Positions 11,206 to 24,068 of a stretch of DNA of 64,000 nt are shown one piece after another. Source of the stretch: Echinarachnius parma (lineage: Eukaryota > Echinodermata > Echinoidea > Clypeasteroida > Echinarachniidae); assembly GCA_037951105.1 (NCBI GenBank), contig JBAMJV010008409.1:17501-81500 (forward strand). Reading direction: 5' to 3'. The notes below the pieces were generated by a model. The model worked only from the letters and a program-made list of their open reading frames with translations, had not been told where the DNA came from and searched no databases. A program made the position numbers and the translations under genes. Position 1 is the stretch's first letter, and each line of letters starts with the position of its first letter.

Positions 11206-13030
11206 CTGCAGGAAGTTGGAAGAAAATGACGAATAAAGAAATATTATAATGAGATTTGAGGTTTCGATTACTGACTCGTCTGAAAAATTCGACTTGCTTA
11301 ATTTTGTATTAAAAAAGGGAAAAAAAATATACATTTCATATATACATCAGTTTTTTAAAAGATGTCAAAAGAAACGAGATTTAAATGATTTAATAACATG
11401 TTGGATTATTTTGTTTCCCCACAAAGAGGCAAGAAGTTATTAGGAACAAACAGCATCAATAAATTACTGAATGACTTTGCAGCTGTATTTGATGCGACTA
11501 TCAGTACCATCAGAGAGTAAAGTAAATAATAATCGTTATTTTGGTAACCAATTCTAGAAATGAAAAAATAGGACATTTTGGACTTAAAATGAGAAGAAGA
11601 AAAAAAACAATATGTACCTGTACAACTTGCACGAGGTTCCCATGCATGTCGTGCGCACGGTGGACTTGCGAGAAGTAGGGGGTGGCCGAACACGACCGCA
11701 GACTGGAAGATTGTTGTATGTGAGGTACTTCAGATCTCGGTCGGAAGACGGCCGAGTACTGGCACATGGCGTACATCGCCTGGTCTGCGGTCAGGTTGAA
11801 TATCGGAAGCTGGTAGTCGTTCAGGTGGTTTGTGTTCTCAAGGGTGGGAGCTATCTCGGAAATCTGTGTTTAGAAGGGAAGAGGGCAGGGTAGGGAAAAT
11901 TACAAAGAAATTGCCATTAGTATTGTTATCATCATTATTATCATAACTGCAAAAGAAAGACTTGAACAAAGAAAACGTGACAGGTGCAAGTCTAGAGAGA
12001 AATACTCCAATAATATTAAGCCGGGACAAAGACAAACGTGACAAGTGTGAAGGTAGGACAAATAGGACAAAGAATAACATTTAGCAATTTCCGTATGGTT
12101 CAATTTCATTCTTTTATTCACAAACAAATCACAGAATTACAAGTGAGAAATTAATTATAAGCGGACATATTAATTAAAAAACATAATGCAGAAAGCAATG
12201 GAAGGGATTAATATCCTGTATTGTGCAATTTGTGTGGAGAATAGATGCAGAGGTTGGAATAGTTATCATTAAACAAATATATGTTTTCTTTTTTGTAAAT
12301 TAATTTTAAGGGCGACAGGAGGCGAAGACGTATAAGTTCAAAGACAATTATATCATTCTGTCTGGGAGGTAATTAAAGCAGGTTGAGTGTTATTTTCGCA
12401 AGTCTGGGAAGGTTGTAGAAAATATATATAGAACAAAGGAAAACCATAATGGCTGATGTAAAGGTTAGAGAGTAGGCCATCACAAGACTGTGTATGGGCA
12501 ACAAATTCATTAGGACACGAAGTAATGTTTCCCACTCACATGCAAATCACCAATATCGACTGCATAAAAAGTGGTATCAAGACTAAAATTATTTAGATTA
12601 AGACCGTAATATTTATTAATGAATAATAATTTTGGTAATATTGTAAAATATTCACTAACTGGCAAATGACGGTGGTACTACTTGACTATTGAGTATGAAT
12701 ATAATGATGATTTATCAAAGGTAGCAATAACAAACTAAAAAGGAGAAGGAGAAGAAGAAGAAGAAGAAGAAGAAGAAGAAGAAGAACAAGAACAAGAACA
12801 AGAGTAAAGGGAAGTAGGAATGAGAGAAGTATGTAATGAAAAAAGGGAAAAGATATCATAATATGACTTACTTTATTTCGTTGAAAGTTCTGTAGACTGG
12901 GCATCGTCGATGGTAACGACGAGCAGTCGGGAGACGATGGAATGCTCGCGGACATCGCTGTGATCGGGAAAAGAACGAAGACCAGGGTTCCCGCCAAAAG
13001 GAGACACTCAGTTGCTATGGTTACATCCAT
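11011..13030 (-). CDS. Secreted neurotrophin-like protein (3 exons, 199 aa)
   Basis: Exons at 13,030-12,872, 11,863-11,618 and 11,205-11,011 join in phase 0 at GT-AG sites and encode 199 residues. Residues 1-27 are a signal peptide (hydrophobic core LLLAGTLVFVLF). There is an N-glycosylation site at N76 (NLT) and cysteines at 87, 111, 150, 162 and 192. Spacing resembles the neurotrophin cystine-knot fold: an MCQYSAVF start, then DMHGNLVQVV (compare DxKGxxVxV), QWFYEEEC (compare QYFFETKC), and a C...W-x-x-I-R ending. Differences are one final cysteine instead of the family's CxC, no dibasic furin site, and a short pro-region. If correct it is an extracellular growth-factor-type ligand for Trk/p75-like receptors. 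Spaetzle-like or another cystine-knot ligand is the alternative. Gene model firm; family tentative. Confidence 0.6.
11618..11863 (-). CDS. Neurotrophin-like gene, exon 2
   Basis: Residues 54-135. Acceptor aaacacag, donor CAG/GTACAT, phase 0 on both sides. GC-rich compared with flanks. Carries the NLT sequon and the first two core cysteines. Confidence 0.75.
11864..12871 (-). other. Intron 1 of the neurotrophin-like gene
   Basis: GT-AG intron of 1,008 bp. Contains a (GAA)n microsatellite at about 12,735-12,800. No other feature seen. Intron 2 (11,206-11,617) also lacks recognisable content. Confidence 0.6.
12735..12800. repeat. (GAA)n microsatellite
   Basis: About 20 GAA/GAAC units on the plus strand, inside intron 1 of the minus-strand gene. 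Confidence 0.95.
12872..13030 (-). CDS. Neurotrophin-like gene, exon 1 (signal peptide)
   Basis: Residues 1-53. ATG at 13,030; begins MDVTIATECLLLAGTLVFVL; ends QRNK at a perfect GTAAGT donor. Confidence 0.75.
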
Positions 13031-13916
13031 GCTTTCGCGCCAACTAAGTTCGGTAAAGTGAGATTAGAAAGCGTGAGCAGATATCGGTATGCTTGTAGAG
13101 ATTGTGTAGAGAGGTGAGCCAGTGACGTTGAACCGTTGCAGATGGTCTCCAGTTGGAAAATGCTGAAAATTTGAAAAGAAATGGAACAATATATAATAAG
13201 AAAAATATAGAAAGGATACATTCATCACGAGTCAGTAAGAACGTGAGAGAAATTAATCAACGCAGGATATGTACTCACCCCCCCCCCCCCCCCCCCTCCA
13301 ATGAAAAACAAATGCAGAAACGGATATTACTTAAAATAGAAAATCATTATACATGTACAAAAAGGGTGGAAAGGGCAAGCCGTTGGGGGGGGGGGGGGGG
13401 GCATTATCCACATTGGTAATATCTTCCCCTCCCTTACTTGTTTCAGCTGCACCGATTTGTGAGAAACAACATAAAGTAACACATAACGCTAAATGTTCTT
13501 CTTAGTGGAGCCGCTACCCCTAATAACTATGGTAATGGCTACACCTACCCCACCTCTTTTGAGACCACAAAAGGCTGGCTGTACCCATAGTCAAATATGG
13601 CTCTGGATATACCCCCACCCACGCCCATGCTTATTATACTTGTAAGGTTTTATTTACAAATCTCACGTCTGTAATCTCAAGCAACGATATTTGTCTATAA
13701 TACCATGTATTTAATGATTTCATTGTCGTGGCCTTTGTCCATTTATTTAATTAAGAAGGCGGAAAGGGAAATGCAATCAGTTCGAAATACAATGTTAAAT
13801 ACAGACGAAAAGATAGGAATTTAAAAAGTAGATCACCTTATCCACCCCCTCAATGTACATTTAAGTACATCTCTAGAAGTCATAGAGAAAACAATCGGTC
13901 TTTTATTGGAAAGTTC
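13031..13916. other. Region upstream of the neurotrophin-like gene
   Basis: Would hold its promoter, but no clear TATA or CpG island is seen. Contains a poly-C tract (about 13,279-13,297) and a poly-G tract (about 13,385-13,401), 90 bp apart in opposite polarity. Confidence 0.5.
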
Positions 13917-14097
13917 TGGGCCCCATGCACTGTATATACAGAAAGAATAATCGATTGTAAAGTTGCAATTAATTGCAAGGCAAATCATGTGACTGAATGC
14001 GCAAATCCGATTGGTTCAAACGCGCACATTTTCCGACTTGCAATTAATTGCGACTTTGCAATCGATTGCAACTCTTTTTGCAACGGGGCACTGGTCA
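13917..14097. mobile_element. MITE family D copy
   Basis: Palindromic: tctgggccccatgc..aatcgattgtaaagttgcaa at left, ttgcaatcgattgcaactc..ttgcaacggggcactgg at right, with a central ccgattggttcaaac. About 180 bp, no coding. Confidence 0.75.
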
Positions 14098-14239
14098 GAC
14101 TGATTTATTTTTTTTTTGTGGCGAAAACTTGTATGCTAGCATAAATAACTATTAGTAATCATTCTAAGTATGTATGCTTGGGTGGTAAAAGGAAATCATT
14201 AACGTCTCATCATCGCAAGAGGGCACTATTAAGACACCA

Positions 14240-14560
14240 GGGGGTGTTTCACACAGATTCTAAGTTGAACTTAACTCTAAGTTGGACTTACAAATTATTG
14301 TAAGCCATCTGTAAAGCCTTGGAATAAAATACACCGGTACTCAAAGCAAAAATGCAAGTGTTTTAGACTTTTCATAAGTTTAACATCAAGAACATGAACT
14401 CTCCTTGATAAAAGAAAATATTTATGATTTGAATCAACAGTGTATGCCTTTTAAAATTACTTTTACACAAAAATGTTCAAAAAAAAACTAACGGATTTCC
14501 ATAATGTTTAAGTCCAACTAAGAGTTGAGTTCAACTTCCAGTTAAAGACGTTTATTGATC
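14240..14560. mobile_element. MITE family C copy
   Basis: Inverted repeat ends: ctaagttgaacttaactc and gttgagttcaacttccag. The internal phrase aacatcaagaacatgaactc is the reverse complement of the 5,055 copy. Confidence 0.75.
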
Positions 14561-14706
14561 TTTTTCGATTAAACTTAGTTTGTCTATACACATTTTTATC
14601 TACAAAATATTATTATTTTTTAAATATTATTCCATAAACAGTATAAAAGTGGCAAAACGTTGGTTCGATTCCATCATCATCATCATCATCATCAAATTGT
14701 TTTACA

Positions 14707-15069
14707 TTAAAGGGATCTAGTAATTTTGTTGACAAATACAAAAAGTGGTTAGTGATTAATAAAATGTCCACAAAGTAATGTGTGAAAATTTCACGTTAAT
14801 TGGATGTTTTTGGGCCGAGAAATTAGCAAAAATGCAAAGTGATATTCACTAACTCATTGCACTTTCTTTGTACACGGCAGGAAATTATCCCGTAGACAGT
14901 TTAACATCTGAACACTTCAATCGTAAATATCTTTTGAACGAAATGGAAATCAAAACCGAAACCTGTCCCGTGCTTTTATTGTTAATATGAATAATGACAA
15001 GGTATAAGAGAACCACTAGAGTTCCAAGTAAGTTTTGAGGATTTGGACAATGTTACTAAGTCCCTTTAA
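14707..15069. mobile_element. MITE family B copy (TTAA ends)
   Basis: 363 bp. Left end TTAAAGGGATCTAGTAAT; right end is the complement of TTAAAGGGACTTAGTAACAT. Inverse orientation to the copies at 44,829 and 58,292 inside MMUT. Confidence 0.85.
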
Positions 15070-16913
15070 TGTCTTGCTTACTTGCCAATAGACTAGTGCT
15101 TCCTATACAACAGTTTGAATTATAGTCAATTATGATAAATCATTATTATTTCAGTAGTGCCGTCCTGTATATAAAGCATTCGTTTCTTTCATAGGCTCTA
15201 ATATTCCTATGTAACTATATGACGTTGTATGGCAGGCTTATGCTCACTCGAATTAGGTTAAAGTACGTATAAACTATTGGTTTATAATATTATGAGGTGA
15301 ATATACTCGAGAGAAGTCACTTGCACGGGTAGGGTGACAAGAATAAAGGGCCTATTTTAGGGTGACTTAGATGTTCTTAGAAATACAAAGGAGATAGATA
15401 CGTCCTTCTAATACTAATACTCTAATACTTCTAATACTCTTAACACAGGGTTGGGGTAACACATATAAAGGAAGAAACACGTACATATAATGCAACTGTA
15501 ACTGAAATTACAGGATGGGTATAAAGAGGATTAAATCCAATATTTAAAAGCAATATACTTTTTACCAAAAAGACAACAAAGAGATCTATATTAATAGACT
15601 TTCATTCAACTCATGTCCTTGATACTAAAAATGGAACCAACTGACCAAATGATATAGGCTACTGTTAGTTATTATTGTAACTATAGTTACATAAAGCTGA
15701 TCGTATTTAACGTTCCCTACTTTGGAGCATATAATATTATGTCATTATTGCTTCACATTACAAAGCATGCAAGCAATACGTCCTCAATGTATACACGAAG
15801 TTGCTAATTCCTCCCTCTTATTTTAATCAGGTCTACAAAATGATATTAAAGTACTTTTCAGTATATATATATATATATATATACGTTCATATTCTTTGAA
15901 CCTGAAGAGTGGTAAAATACAGCCTACGAAACAACCGAGCTAGCTCGAGTCCCAACTCGGGAAAAGTCGGGGAAAACCATTCGGGGGAGCTCGGCATAAC
16001 TCGTATTAACTCGCACTGACCCACGAGCATTTTGGACATGTTCAAAATATTCGTAGCAATTTGACAAATCGAATTAGTAGCGCATATGTTTTTGTATATA
16101 CATACATACATATATAATATATACAAACGAAAAGTGAACTAATACATATATACAGCTTTGGTTTCTTCCTATATTTAAATAATTACAAAGAATAATCATA
16201 AATGATTGAAAAGGAAGAATGGTAGCGTAGCTTAATAAGCAATATATATATATATATCAATACTTTTACAAGTTTTCTTGCGCCTCACGGTAAAATATCA
16301 TAGTTATTTCATGCCGAGCTCGTACAACTCGGGAACATGTGTTGCACCTAGGTAAGCTCAATGTCACCCAAATATGCATACGTGTGACAGGGGGTTACTG
16401 TACCATACCATCAATGCATTACGGATATTGTTTGCATTGTGAAAGAAAAAAAACAAGTGTTTATTTAGGGTGTTACTACTTAAATTGCGCTGATGCAATG
16501 ATATCGTATTTCAATGAAGACGGATGAAATATTAATGTCGAAATACAAAACAAGTGTTTGTTTTTTTGTTTCTGCAAGTCACCCACATTACCTCTAAGAC
16601 GTACTGCCCATAACATAAACAAAAAACGTCAATCATTTATTTTTAAAAAAATCATAAAATTGGTCTTCTGTGTGCCTATTGTATGCTTTGCTGATTATGT
16701 CTTGCGAATACCGCTTAAAAGTTTCATAAAATATCGATCAACCCATGTTACTGTTAAGTTGCGGGCTCATGACTGTGTGAACCCCCAAAGTTTCTCTTTA
16801 AATTGTAGTTAGAATTTAACTCGTATGGTATGAATACAATAGCAGGGAATCTTTTCGTGCGCTTCATTATCTGTACTAATGTACAATATGTACCGATTAT
16901 CCATGCTAGGAAG
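15070..16913. other. Intergenic sequence
   Basis: No gene recognised. Holds an (AT)n run at 15,861-15,884 and a palindromic patch around 15,935-16,030 rich in gagctcg/ctcggg phrases, with related words near 16,314-16,333. Confidence 0.5.
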
Positions 16914-17101
16914 CAGTGGCGTAGCGTGGTCATACTGATCATGTTAATTATTGGGGGCTCACGTAGAATTGGGGGTCTTTATTTTTGTCAAAGATCTTCC
17001 GCTTGTTCTTGGCCAAATCATTGGGGGCACGTGCCCCTCCACCGTCCTTTGCCACCCCCCCTCCCCCCCCCCCCCCCCCCCCCCCTGTAGCTACGCCATT
17101 G
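16914..17101. mobile_element. TIR element with internal poly-C (CAGTGGCGTAGC family)
   Basis: Starts CAGTGGCGTAGC and ends with its complement GCTACGCCATTG. Internal phrases are attgggggcacgtgcccct and a poly-C run of about 26. Similar pieces with poly-C occur at 30,385, 31,325-31,548, 31,960-32,050 and 35,690-35,766. Confidence 0.7.
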
Positions 17102-17884
17102 TTAGAGTTTGGAAGGATTGGGTTGTTTAACCCTTTGAGTATACATGACAACTAAATGTGTGAGAATCGGCCAACACAGGGCTACTGTTAAATGAATGAG
17201 TGAAACACTATGTTTATTTTACAAATGACATATAGTTGCTTAAGATGGCACTAATGCAAATACATAAAAGTGATTAAACAATGTTAAAAAGCTTATACGG
17301 TATATATAAATAATCAGTATAATTTAGAGTAATTACAAGAGTAAACCTTGCTTACTTTTACTTATCGAAAAGTTTTAAAGTAATTAAAGTGATTTAAAAA
17401 GTTCGCCTTACCTGATGAATGAAGTATGCGGTGTGATATAGTGATTAACGATTCCTGTATACATCCAATAGTACTCTGATCCACACACACAAACAAGTAT
17501 ATTTTGTCCTCTTGGGTTTTTTGTTTGAAATAAGGCTTCTTTATAAGTAAGTATCGTCCTCAGCTTACATTGGCGTCACTAAAAATAAACTCAATTATAT
17601 GTCGGCTTCAAAAAACAACGTGTAATATTATATAGCTTCTGAATCGTCCTGGGCCGACATTCACCCGAAGTATACCAGTTCTTGAATACAGTAGTAAAGT
17701 TACACATGTGCTTGACAGTTTTGTACTTTATATTTCGTCATATTTATACAGAAAGGTTAGGGACGCCAAGACGGACTGTGATTGGTCGATGGAAATGGGA
17801 CAAAGTTTATACGGGATACTGATCTAAATATGGCTACAAACCAGCAGGTATGATGGTAGCGATGACCGGCGTCCACACGTAACC
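17102..17884. other. Unassigned intergenic sequence
   Basis: No gene or known repeat recognised. Confidence 0.5.
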
Positions 17885-17965
17885 GGTAACGTGGGCGCGG
17901 TGTGACAAGAGTGGTATAGCGACGCGCCTCTCAATCAAGTGGTCGCGAGTTCAAAATCAGAGTCA
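17885..17965 (+). mobile_element. tRNA-derived SINE head, probable
   Basis: gtggtatagcgacgcgcc resembles a pol III A box, and ggtcgcgagttcaaaatc resembles a B box about 35 bp later. Acceptor-stem pairing is lacking, so this is a SINE promoter or tRNA relic, not a tRNA gene. Confidence 0.4.
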
Positions 17966-18125
17966 TGCAATCATGCAATCACTTCTATATGTCATGCAAT
18001 CACTTATATATGGTCCAGCAAGACAATTTGAAGGTGATTTCTTAGCACTTTGTGAGCGGAACTAACAGTCGACCGGCTGGAATTCTATACCAAGTGGAGT
18101 AAATCAATCGGGAGTACTGGCTTGC

Positions 18126-18522
18126 GCTTGGGCGTAGGGGGGAAGTTTTTTCTCGCGGGGGGGGGGGGGGGGGAGGGCTGAGGTATTTTACCCGAATATT
18201 TGTCCTTCCCGACTATTCACCTGACAAGCGGAAAAAAAGGTCCTCTCCTTTTTGATGCCCGAAAAAGATGTGTTTGTTTTTGATGGCTTAGTCCGAAAAT
18301 AACACAATTTTGCCTTCATATTGATATGAGACGGTTTTGCCCGAATATAGATGATTTTGCCCGAATGTAACATGAGTTTGCCCGAATATGACATGATTTT
18401 GCCCGAATATAATATGGTTTTGCCCGAATGTCAGGTGCTTTTGTCCGAATATGGCCGTTTTCAAAACTCCACGGGGGCTCCAGCCCCCCCCCCCCCCTCC
18501 TCCCCCCGCCTCCTACGCCAAT
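18126..18522 (-). mobile_element. Interspersed element with 21-bp internal repeats
   Basis: Bounded by ttgggcgtagggg and its complement cctacgccaatgg, with poly-G near one end and poly-C near the other. The middle holds six or seven imperfect 21-bp units with core tttgcccgaata. It is the reverse complement of the copy at 35,827-36,206. Confidence 0.75.
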
Positions 18523-19136
18523 GGGCTTGCGTGAGTTCATCAAGCGAAGCCCCACTGTAACTTGGATTCGGGGTCAGATTATACGCTAAATGCTCAGCTA
18601 GTGTAAAGTGTTAGATCAGCACTCGCGCATGAGATCACGATAGACGAAGGAAACAAATTCTTTCCCTATAGAGTTGCCCCAAATACTGATTCACGGTGTG
18701 AACTCGATTTAGGCGGAAGACCATGCAGGCGACTTTTTTCCGGTGAAAAAAGATAACGCTATTCAAAATGGATTAAGTTCACAAAAATCTGTTCGTCGAA
18801 ATCAGTGCTTTTGTTGATGAAGTATTTTGAATCCTCATTTTTCCGGCGGCGTGGTTGCGTGAAATTTGCTGGATTCTGGTAACCGAGCTATCCGTCTGTC
18901 TGTCTTTCTGTCTGTCACTACAGGTAGACGTCTAGTAATGTGGGGGTGGTTGGGGGCATTGACTTGTCAAAAATCATGAATATTACTGTTATCAAGACAG
19001 TATACCAGTTATGGGCACGTTGTAATCACTTGAACATCGTTAATTAATGTACTAATGACATATTAGAGTATGATTTGAATAATGATATATTTTGTCAGAA
19101 TACAATAGGATTATAAGTATTATAGTTATGAATATC
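18523..19136. other. Unassigned intergenic sequence
   Basis: No gene recognised; a (TCTG)n patch at about 18,890-18,918. Confidence 0.5.
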
Positions 19137-19282
<146 letters not shown>

Positions 19283-19369
19283 CATTATTATGAACTTCAT
19301 TACCATAATCGTAAACTTTTAAATTTACAGTCTGTACAAATGTATTAAAAACAAGGTATAACCCCATTT

Positions 19370-20350
19370 CATCCGTATTAAGGATACTCGCCGAACGCCC
19401 TTGGACGAGAGGTATAGTTCACTTCAAACAAGGAAAGTTGAGTATTTCCGTCATTTTCATTATCAGTTACGATGCTAATAGAATTGGATTATTAGCTAAA
19501 TCATCCTATTTTTGTATTTTACTCGATATACTTATTACCTTTTAAAAATGGGACACGTACTTGTAAAAGCATTAGCAGTTATAATGATAATCGTCCATTT
19601 ATTAGCTTAATCATTCTCAATTTATTCTATGAACATGTCATTTTCGAAATGGGAGTACATAACTCCTCACCTGTTTAAGACTCTTCTAACCAAAGCCCTT
19701 GGGCCCTTGGGCCTTGATGTCTTGACTTCAGACATGCAAGACAAGGAAAGTTAACTGCGGTTTACACCGTCATAGCTGTTACGGAGCTTACCGTTAACAA
19801 TTTAGGCTTATTATTCCGAACTTATTCGATGAACCTGTACTCTTCCAAATGAGGGTACATACCCTTCCCCCTCCCCCTCCACCCGTTTATAGATCTTCAC
19901 CGAACGTCATTTAAGAGTTCCTTACTTGAGAAGTTCAGACAATGAAAGTTAACTTGTATGTATCGTTCTTGTAATTAGCAATTATGTGATAACTGTTCAT
20001 TTAATTGTCCAATCATTCTGAATGACTGTATTTGTTGAAACGGTCATTTTCAAAATGAGGGTACATAATTATATGCCCCACCCCCCCCCCCCTTCTCCTT
20101 TTAAGGATCTTCGCCTTACCCCCTTGAGCCTTGTGTTCTTGACTGTTTAATTAGAATTGACGATAATAATCGTGCAAATAATCATTCCGTAACCTTATCA
20201 TTCTGTCATCTACAACTGGGGTGCATTTTGAGCCACTATAAGACCCCTTATCTACCCCTCTAAGGAATAGGATCTTCGCCTCACGCTCGTGTGACTTGTT
20301 AGCCTAGAGGTCTCGACTTTAGACAAGGGAAGTTTACCGTAGTTACAGGA
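19370..20350. repeat. Degenerate long tandem repeat
   Basis: Four or five divergent units of roughly 200-310 bp. Each contains a caaggaaagtt-like phrase, a tcattttcaaaatgagggtacata-like phrase and an aggatcttcgcc-like phrase (clearest near 19,640-19,750, 19,840-19,945, 20,045-20,120 and 20,265-20,335). No coding sequence. Confidence 0.6.
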
Positions 20351-20514
20351 AACAATTCAAACCACCGACAGGAACCTATACATATGGGACCGATGCACTG
20401 TGTTGAGCCCATCGATATGGTTGAGCCCCGTGATCACCCACCGTTTTGGGATGTCTATACCCCTGCATACACACAGCATGAACAACACATCACAAAAGTG
20501 GGTCCACCCTTCAT

Positions 20515-20640
20515 AAATATGTCAAAAATGCAGCGTAATTTTTGCAAGGACCAATTTTATGGAATGAATTACCTCCTCATATAAAATCAAGCCCAACTTT
20601 GAATACATTTAAAAAGAGATACAAACAATTGCGTGTTATG
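20515..20640 (+). mobile_element. LINE 3' end (ORF2 C-terminus)
   Basis: The plus frame from about 20,545 reads LQGPILWNELPPHIKSSPTL and then NTFKKRYKQLRVM stop, the standard C-terminal signature of CR1/L2-like LINE ORF2. An in-frame stop before it shows decay. Confidence 0.8.
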
Positions 20641-21455
20641 TGATTAGCAAGTTATTATTTGTTAATATATATATGCAATCAGGTGTTATGTGTTAGGTGT
20701 AAGGTGTAAAGTGTTAAGTATTAGGTAAGGGTAACTTTCTTTATTATATCATAAGGGACCGGCACCATATAAGACTTAAATGTTCTTTCTTGCCGGTTTC
20801 CTCATTCGTATAATTGTATTTTGTGTTTATCTTTCTTTGTTATTTGTATGTTCTTTACTTATCTGTAAATATCAATGAAATAATTATGTGTTTTTATATG
20901 ACGAATGGAATAAAATTAAATGAAGAAAAAAGTAATCGCGTAATACAGAATAGAACATTATTAAAAGCATGTACATGTGTAGACATTGAGTAAAATATGT
21001 AGCTACCTGATTCGATGTATTGTTCGACTCTTTAAAAAGAGATACAAACAATTGCGTGTTATGTGATTAGCAAGTTATTATTTGTTTATATGCAATCAGG
21101 TGTTATGTGTTAGGTGTTAGGTGTAAGGTGTAAGGTGTTAAGTATTAGGTAAGGGTAACATTCTTTGGTATATCATAAGGGACCAGCACCATATAAGACT
21201 TAAATGTTCTTTCTTGCCGGTTTCCTCATTCGTATAACTGTATTTTGTGTTTATCTTTCTTTGTTATTTGTATGTTCTTTACTTATTTGTAAATATCAAT
21301 GTTATAATTATGTGTTTTTATAATTATGACGAATGGAATACAATTAAATGAAAAAAAGTAATCGCGTAATACAGAATAGAACATTATTGAAAGCATGTAC
21401 ATGTGTAGACATTGAGTAAAATATGTAACTACCTGATTCGATGTATTGTTCGGCT
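20608..21455 (+). repeat. 423-bp tandem duplication of the LINE 3' end
   Basis: Units 20,608-21,030 and 21,031-about 21,455 are nearly identical, from tttaaaaagagatacaaaca to gattcgatgtattgttcg. Differences are few (for example the number of ggtgtaa words). Confidence 0.9.
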
Positions 21456-22215
21456 TTTTTTCTTCTTCTTTCCAACAGTTTTGTGCGTACAAATAATTCA
21501 CGCCTTTTAATACAACAAACACTTTTGTGAGCTGTTGTATAACGAATCAATCCCCGAGTATAGTGTGAACGGATTGTATTAACCACAAAATACCCACTGC
21601 ATTCCTTCCTATTGTGCGGCACAGTAAGCGCTCTAACAGGTGCTCGTTTCCATAAATAGATATAATTATATTACAAACTGTATTATTCATTCCGCAGTTA
21701 AAAAAAATATTACATTTTTTTAAATTCCATCCGATTGCATTATAATACAGAAACGGTGAAATAATTTCACTTCGACAAAAAGTGTGTCATTTTGCAAATG
21801 TTTGCTTACTGCTCATTAATTAGGCCTACATTATTCAATGCGGGATTTAAACAGTATTGTGAAAATTTTATAAAAATGCAATACATAGTGATAACAAATA
21901 CTATTCACAATGCCTAAAATAATAACAATGACGCATTTAACAGTCAATAATAAAATGTATGTATACCAACGTAGTATATAGTCAGTCGTTCCGTTTAACA
22001 GGGGACACAATGTTCAACATCTGTGTGGGCACAACTCACAAGTAAAAAAAAAAAAATTAATAGAACAGAAGAAGATCGAGCCAGAAAATCGCATGCTGCG
22101 CTATTGTCATATCAACAGCAGAAAAAATAAGACGCGTGTACTAAAATAACTTCCAGCCTGCGGGGTGCCTGAAAAGTTCGATAGGAACCTATACATACTA
22201 CACCGGAACCTGGCA
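21456..22215. other. Unassigned intergenic sequence
   Basis: AT-rich; no gene seen. Confidence 0.5.
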
Positions 22216-22218
22216 AGT

Positions 22219-22252
22219 AGACGTATATATATATATATATATATATATATAC
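22219..22252. repeat. (AT)n microsatellite
   Basis: About 16 AT units. Confidence 0.9.
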
Positions 22253-22756
22253 GAAAAAAGAAGGACATATACGAAATATATATTATGTGGTCCTGAACAT
22301 GATTCAGTTGGGAGATTACTGTGGGAGGTACAAAATAATTATTATATTTAGCTCAGAGCGATAAAAGGGGTGTCTGTACTCTCAAACAATTGCCTTTTGT
22401 TGTTACAAGGTGGAATATGATTCATAATTATGATTCATAATTATGCACTGGTGAGTTGTGACTGGTTGGGTTGTGTATACATACGTCATTTGAAGTAATT
22501 TCATTCATGTATCTATTATCTCCCCACCAAAATGTGGATAATTATTTATGGGTAACATACCGCTTTCACAGGTACGGAGGTCCATAGTCATCATAAAGAC
22601 GTCGTGAAGACATTTTGTTGGAGGGACAATTTTAATAATTATATAATAAAAACAGATAATTTGGGGGTTTGAAAATAATTATAGGATGGTTAAGGTATGT
22701 ATGAAGACATTGGTTTGTTTTGTGCGTATCAGATAGTCTAGTGAGTTGTTGGAACC

Positions 22757-22862
22757 CCGCAGCCCCCAGCCCCCCCCCCCCCCTCCCAACCCCCCAACCC
22801 CCCCCCCCCCTCCCAACCCCCAACCCCCCCCCCCCCTCCCAGCCCCCAGCCCCAGCCCCAAA
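22757..22862. repeat. C-rich minisatellite
   Basis: Repeating CCCAACCCCC/CTCCC units of about 30 bp with three poly-C runs. Its complement is G-rich and could form G-quadruplexes. Confidence 0.85.
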
Positions 22863-23410
22863 ACAAAAATCATAATAATAATGATAATAATAACAATAAA
22901 ATGACAAATTAAAAAATAAAAAATTAATTAATTAATTAATTTAAATAATAATGTAATCAAATCCCAGGTTTGGGGCCCACGCCACTGCCGAAAGTCTTAT
23001 AGCAACTAACATGACTATTAGGTGACATTGTTTCGGTCAAGACGATTGATGTATATGTTGATCTTTTCAAGAATAGGGGCGTGAACGGACCGCGAAGGAA
23101 CAATAATATACAATGTATAATTAAGCTAAAAACTATATACGCCCCCAAAAATATGTTGCTTTTTGTTCAGGCCGGAAGATCTGGACAATGGGTGAATCAT
23201 CTATCAAATAAAATATGGTCGATATAATGTATACTTTTTGTTGAATAGAGTGTGAAAGTATCGAGGTAAGCAAATACTACTTGACTTTGACTTCGGTCAA
23301 GTGTCAAAACAAACAGCAATTGTTTGCGAAGAATACAAATTCCTCAAACAATGCTTACTCAAAATGCGTATATAGGAATGACATGCCAAGTTATGTGTAT
23401 TTAGATACAC
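22863..23410. other. Unassigned intergenic sequence
   Basis: No gene or repeat recognised. Confidence 0.5.
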
Positions 23411-23414
23411 ATGT

Positions 23415-23530
23415 TACGATATGATAATGACCTCATGATACGATATGATAATGACCTCATGATACGATATGATAATGACCTCATGATACGATATGATAAT
23501 GACCTCTTGATGCAATATGATAATGATACA
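23415..23530. repeat. 24-bp tandem repeat, about five units
   Basis: Unit gatacgatatgataatgacc plus tcat. The first four are almost identical and the last ones are diverged. Confidence 0.95.
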
Positions 23531-24060
23531 ATATCTGAAGAAAGTTTATGAGAAATAATGGGTAAGCGTGGGCATGTCCATATAAGGTAAAGTTCGTATC
23601 ATTATACCATTATTACCAGGGGAAGTCTAGTAGCCAAGGACAGGCCAAATTACAAACATTATAATTAGTCTTGAATTTAATTCAAAGATAGGTGAAGCCC
23701 AATTTATTCTTTGCTCATGTTTCATTTAGTTTTAAATCAGTTACTTAGTGAAGCTCAACATTCATTTGTATGACTTATGTTATGAACATACTGTCCTTCA
23801 TTGAATTGATGTTCAGAACTAAATATAAACATTATTTTGTACGTCAAAAATGGTCCGAATGTTACCGCCACGTTTTCGTTTCAGTGAAAGTTGGGAGTAG
23901 GATTATAGGGTTAGGTTTAGTTTTCGGATTATGGGGTGAGCGGAAGTGTAATTATGTTTTGAGCGAGAAATCTTGTTATTTGTTTAATTGAAATAAAATA
24001 ATTTTCAAAAATAGTAGTGGTGCGATTGTCGCTGGAGATAATGTCAGGGAACAAATCCCA
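23531..24060. other. Unassigned intergenic sequence
   Basis: A 73-codon plus frame at 23,770-23,991 has no recognisable domain and is not called. Confidence 0.45.
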
Positions 24061-24068
24061 TATGGAGA

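Noticed and set aside
22632..22907. Gly-rich protein frames
   Set aside because: Reading through the C-rich minisatellite on the minus strand.
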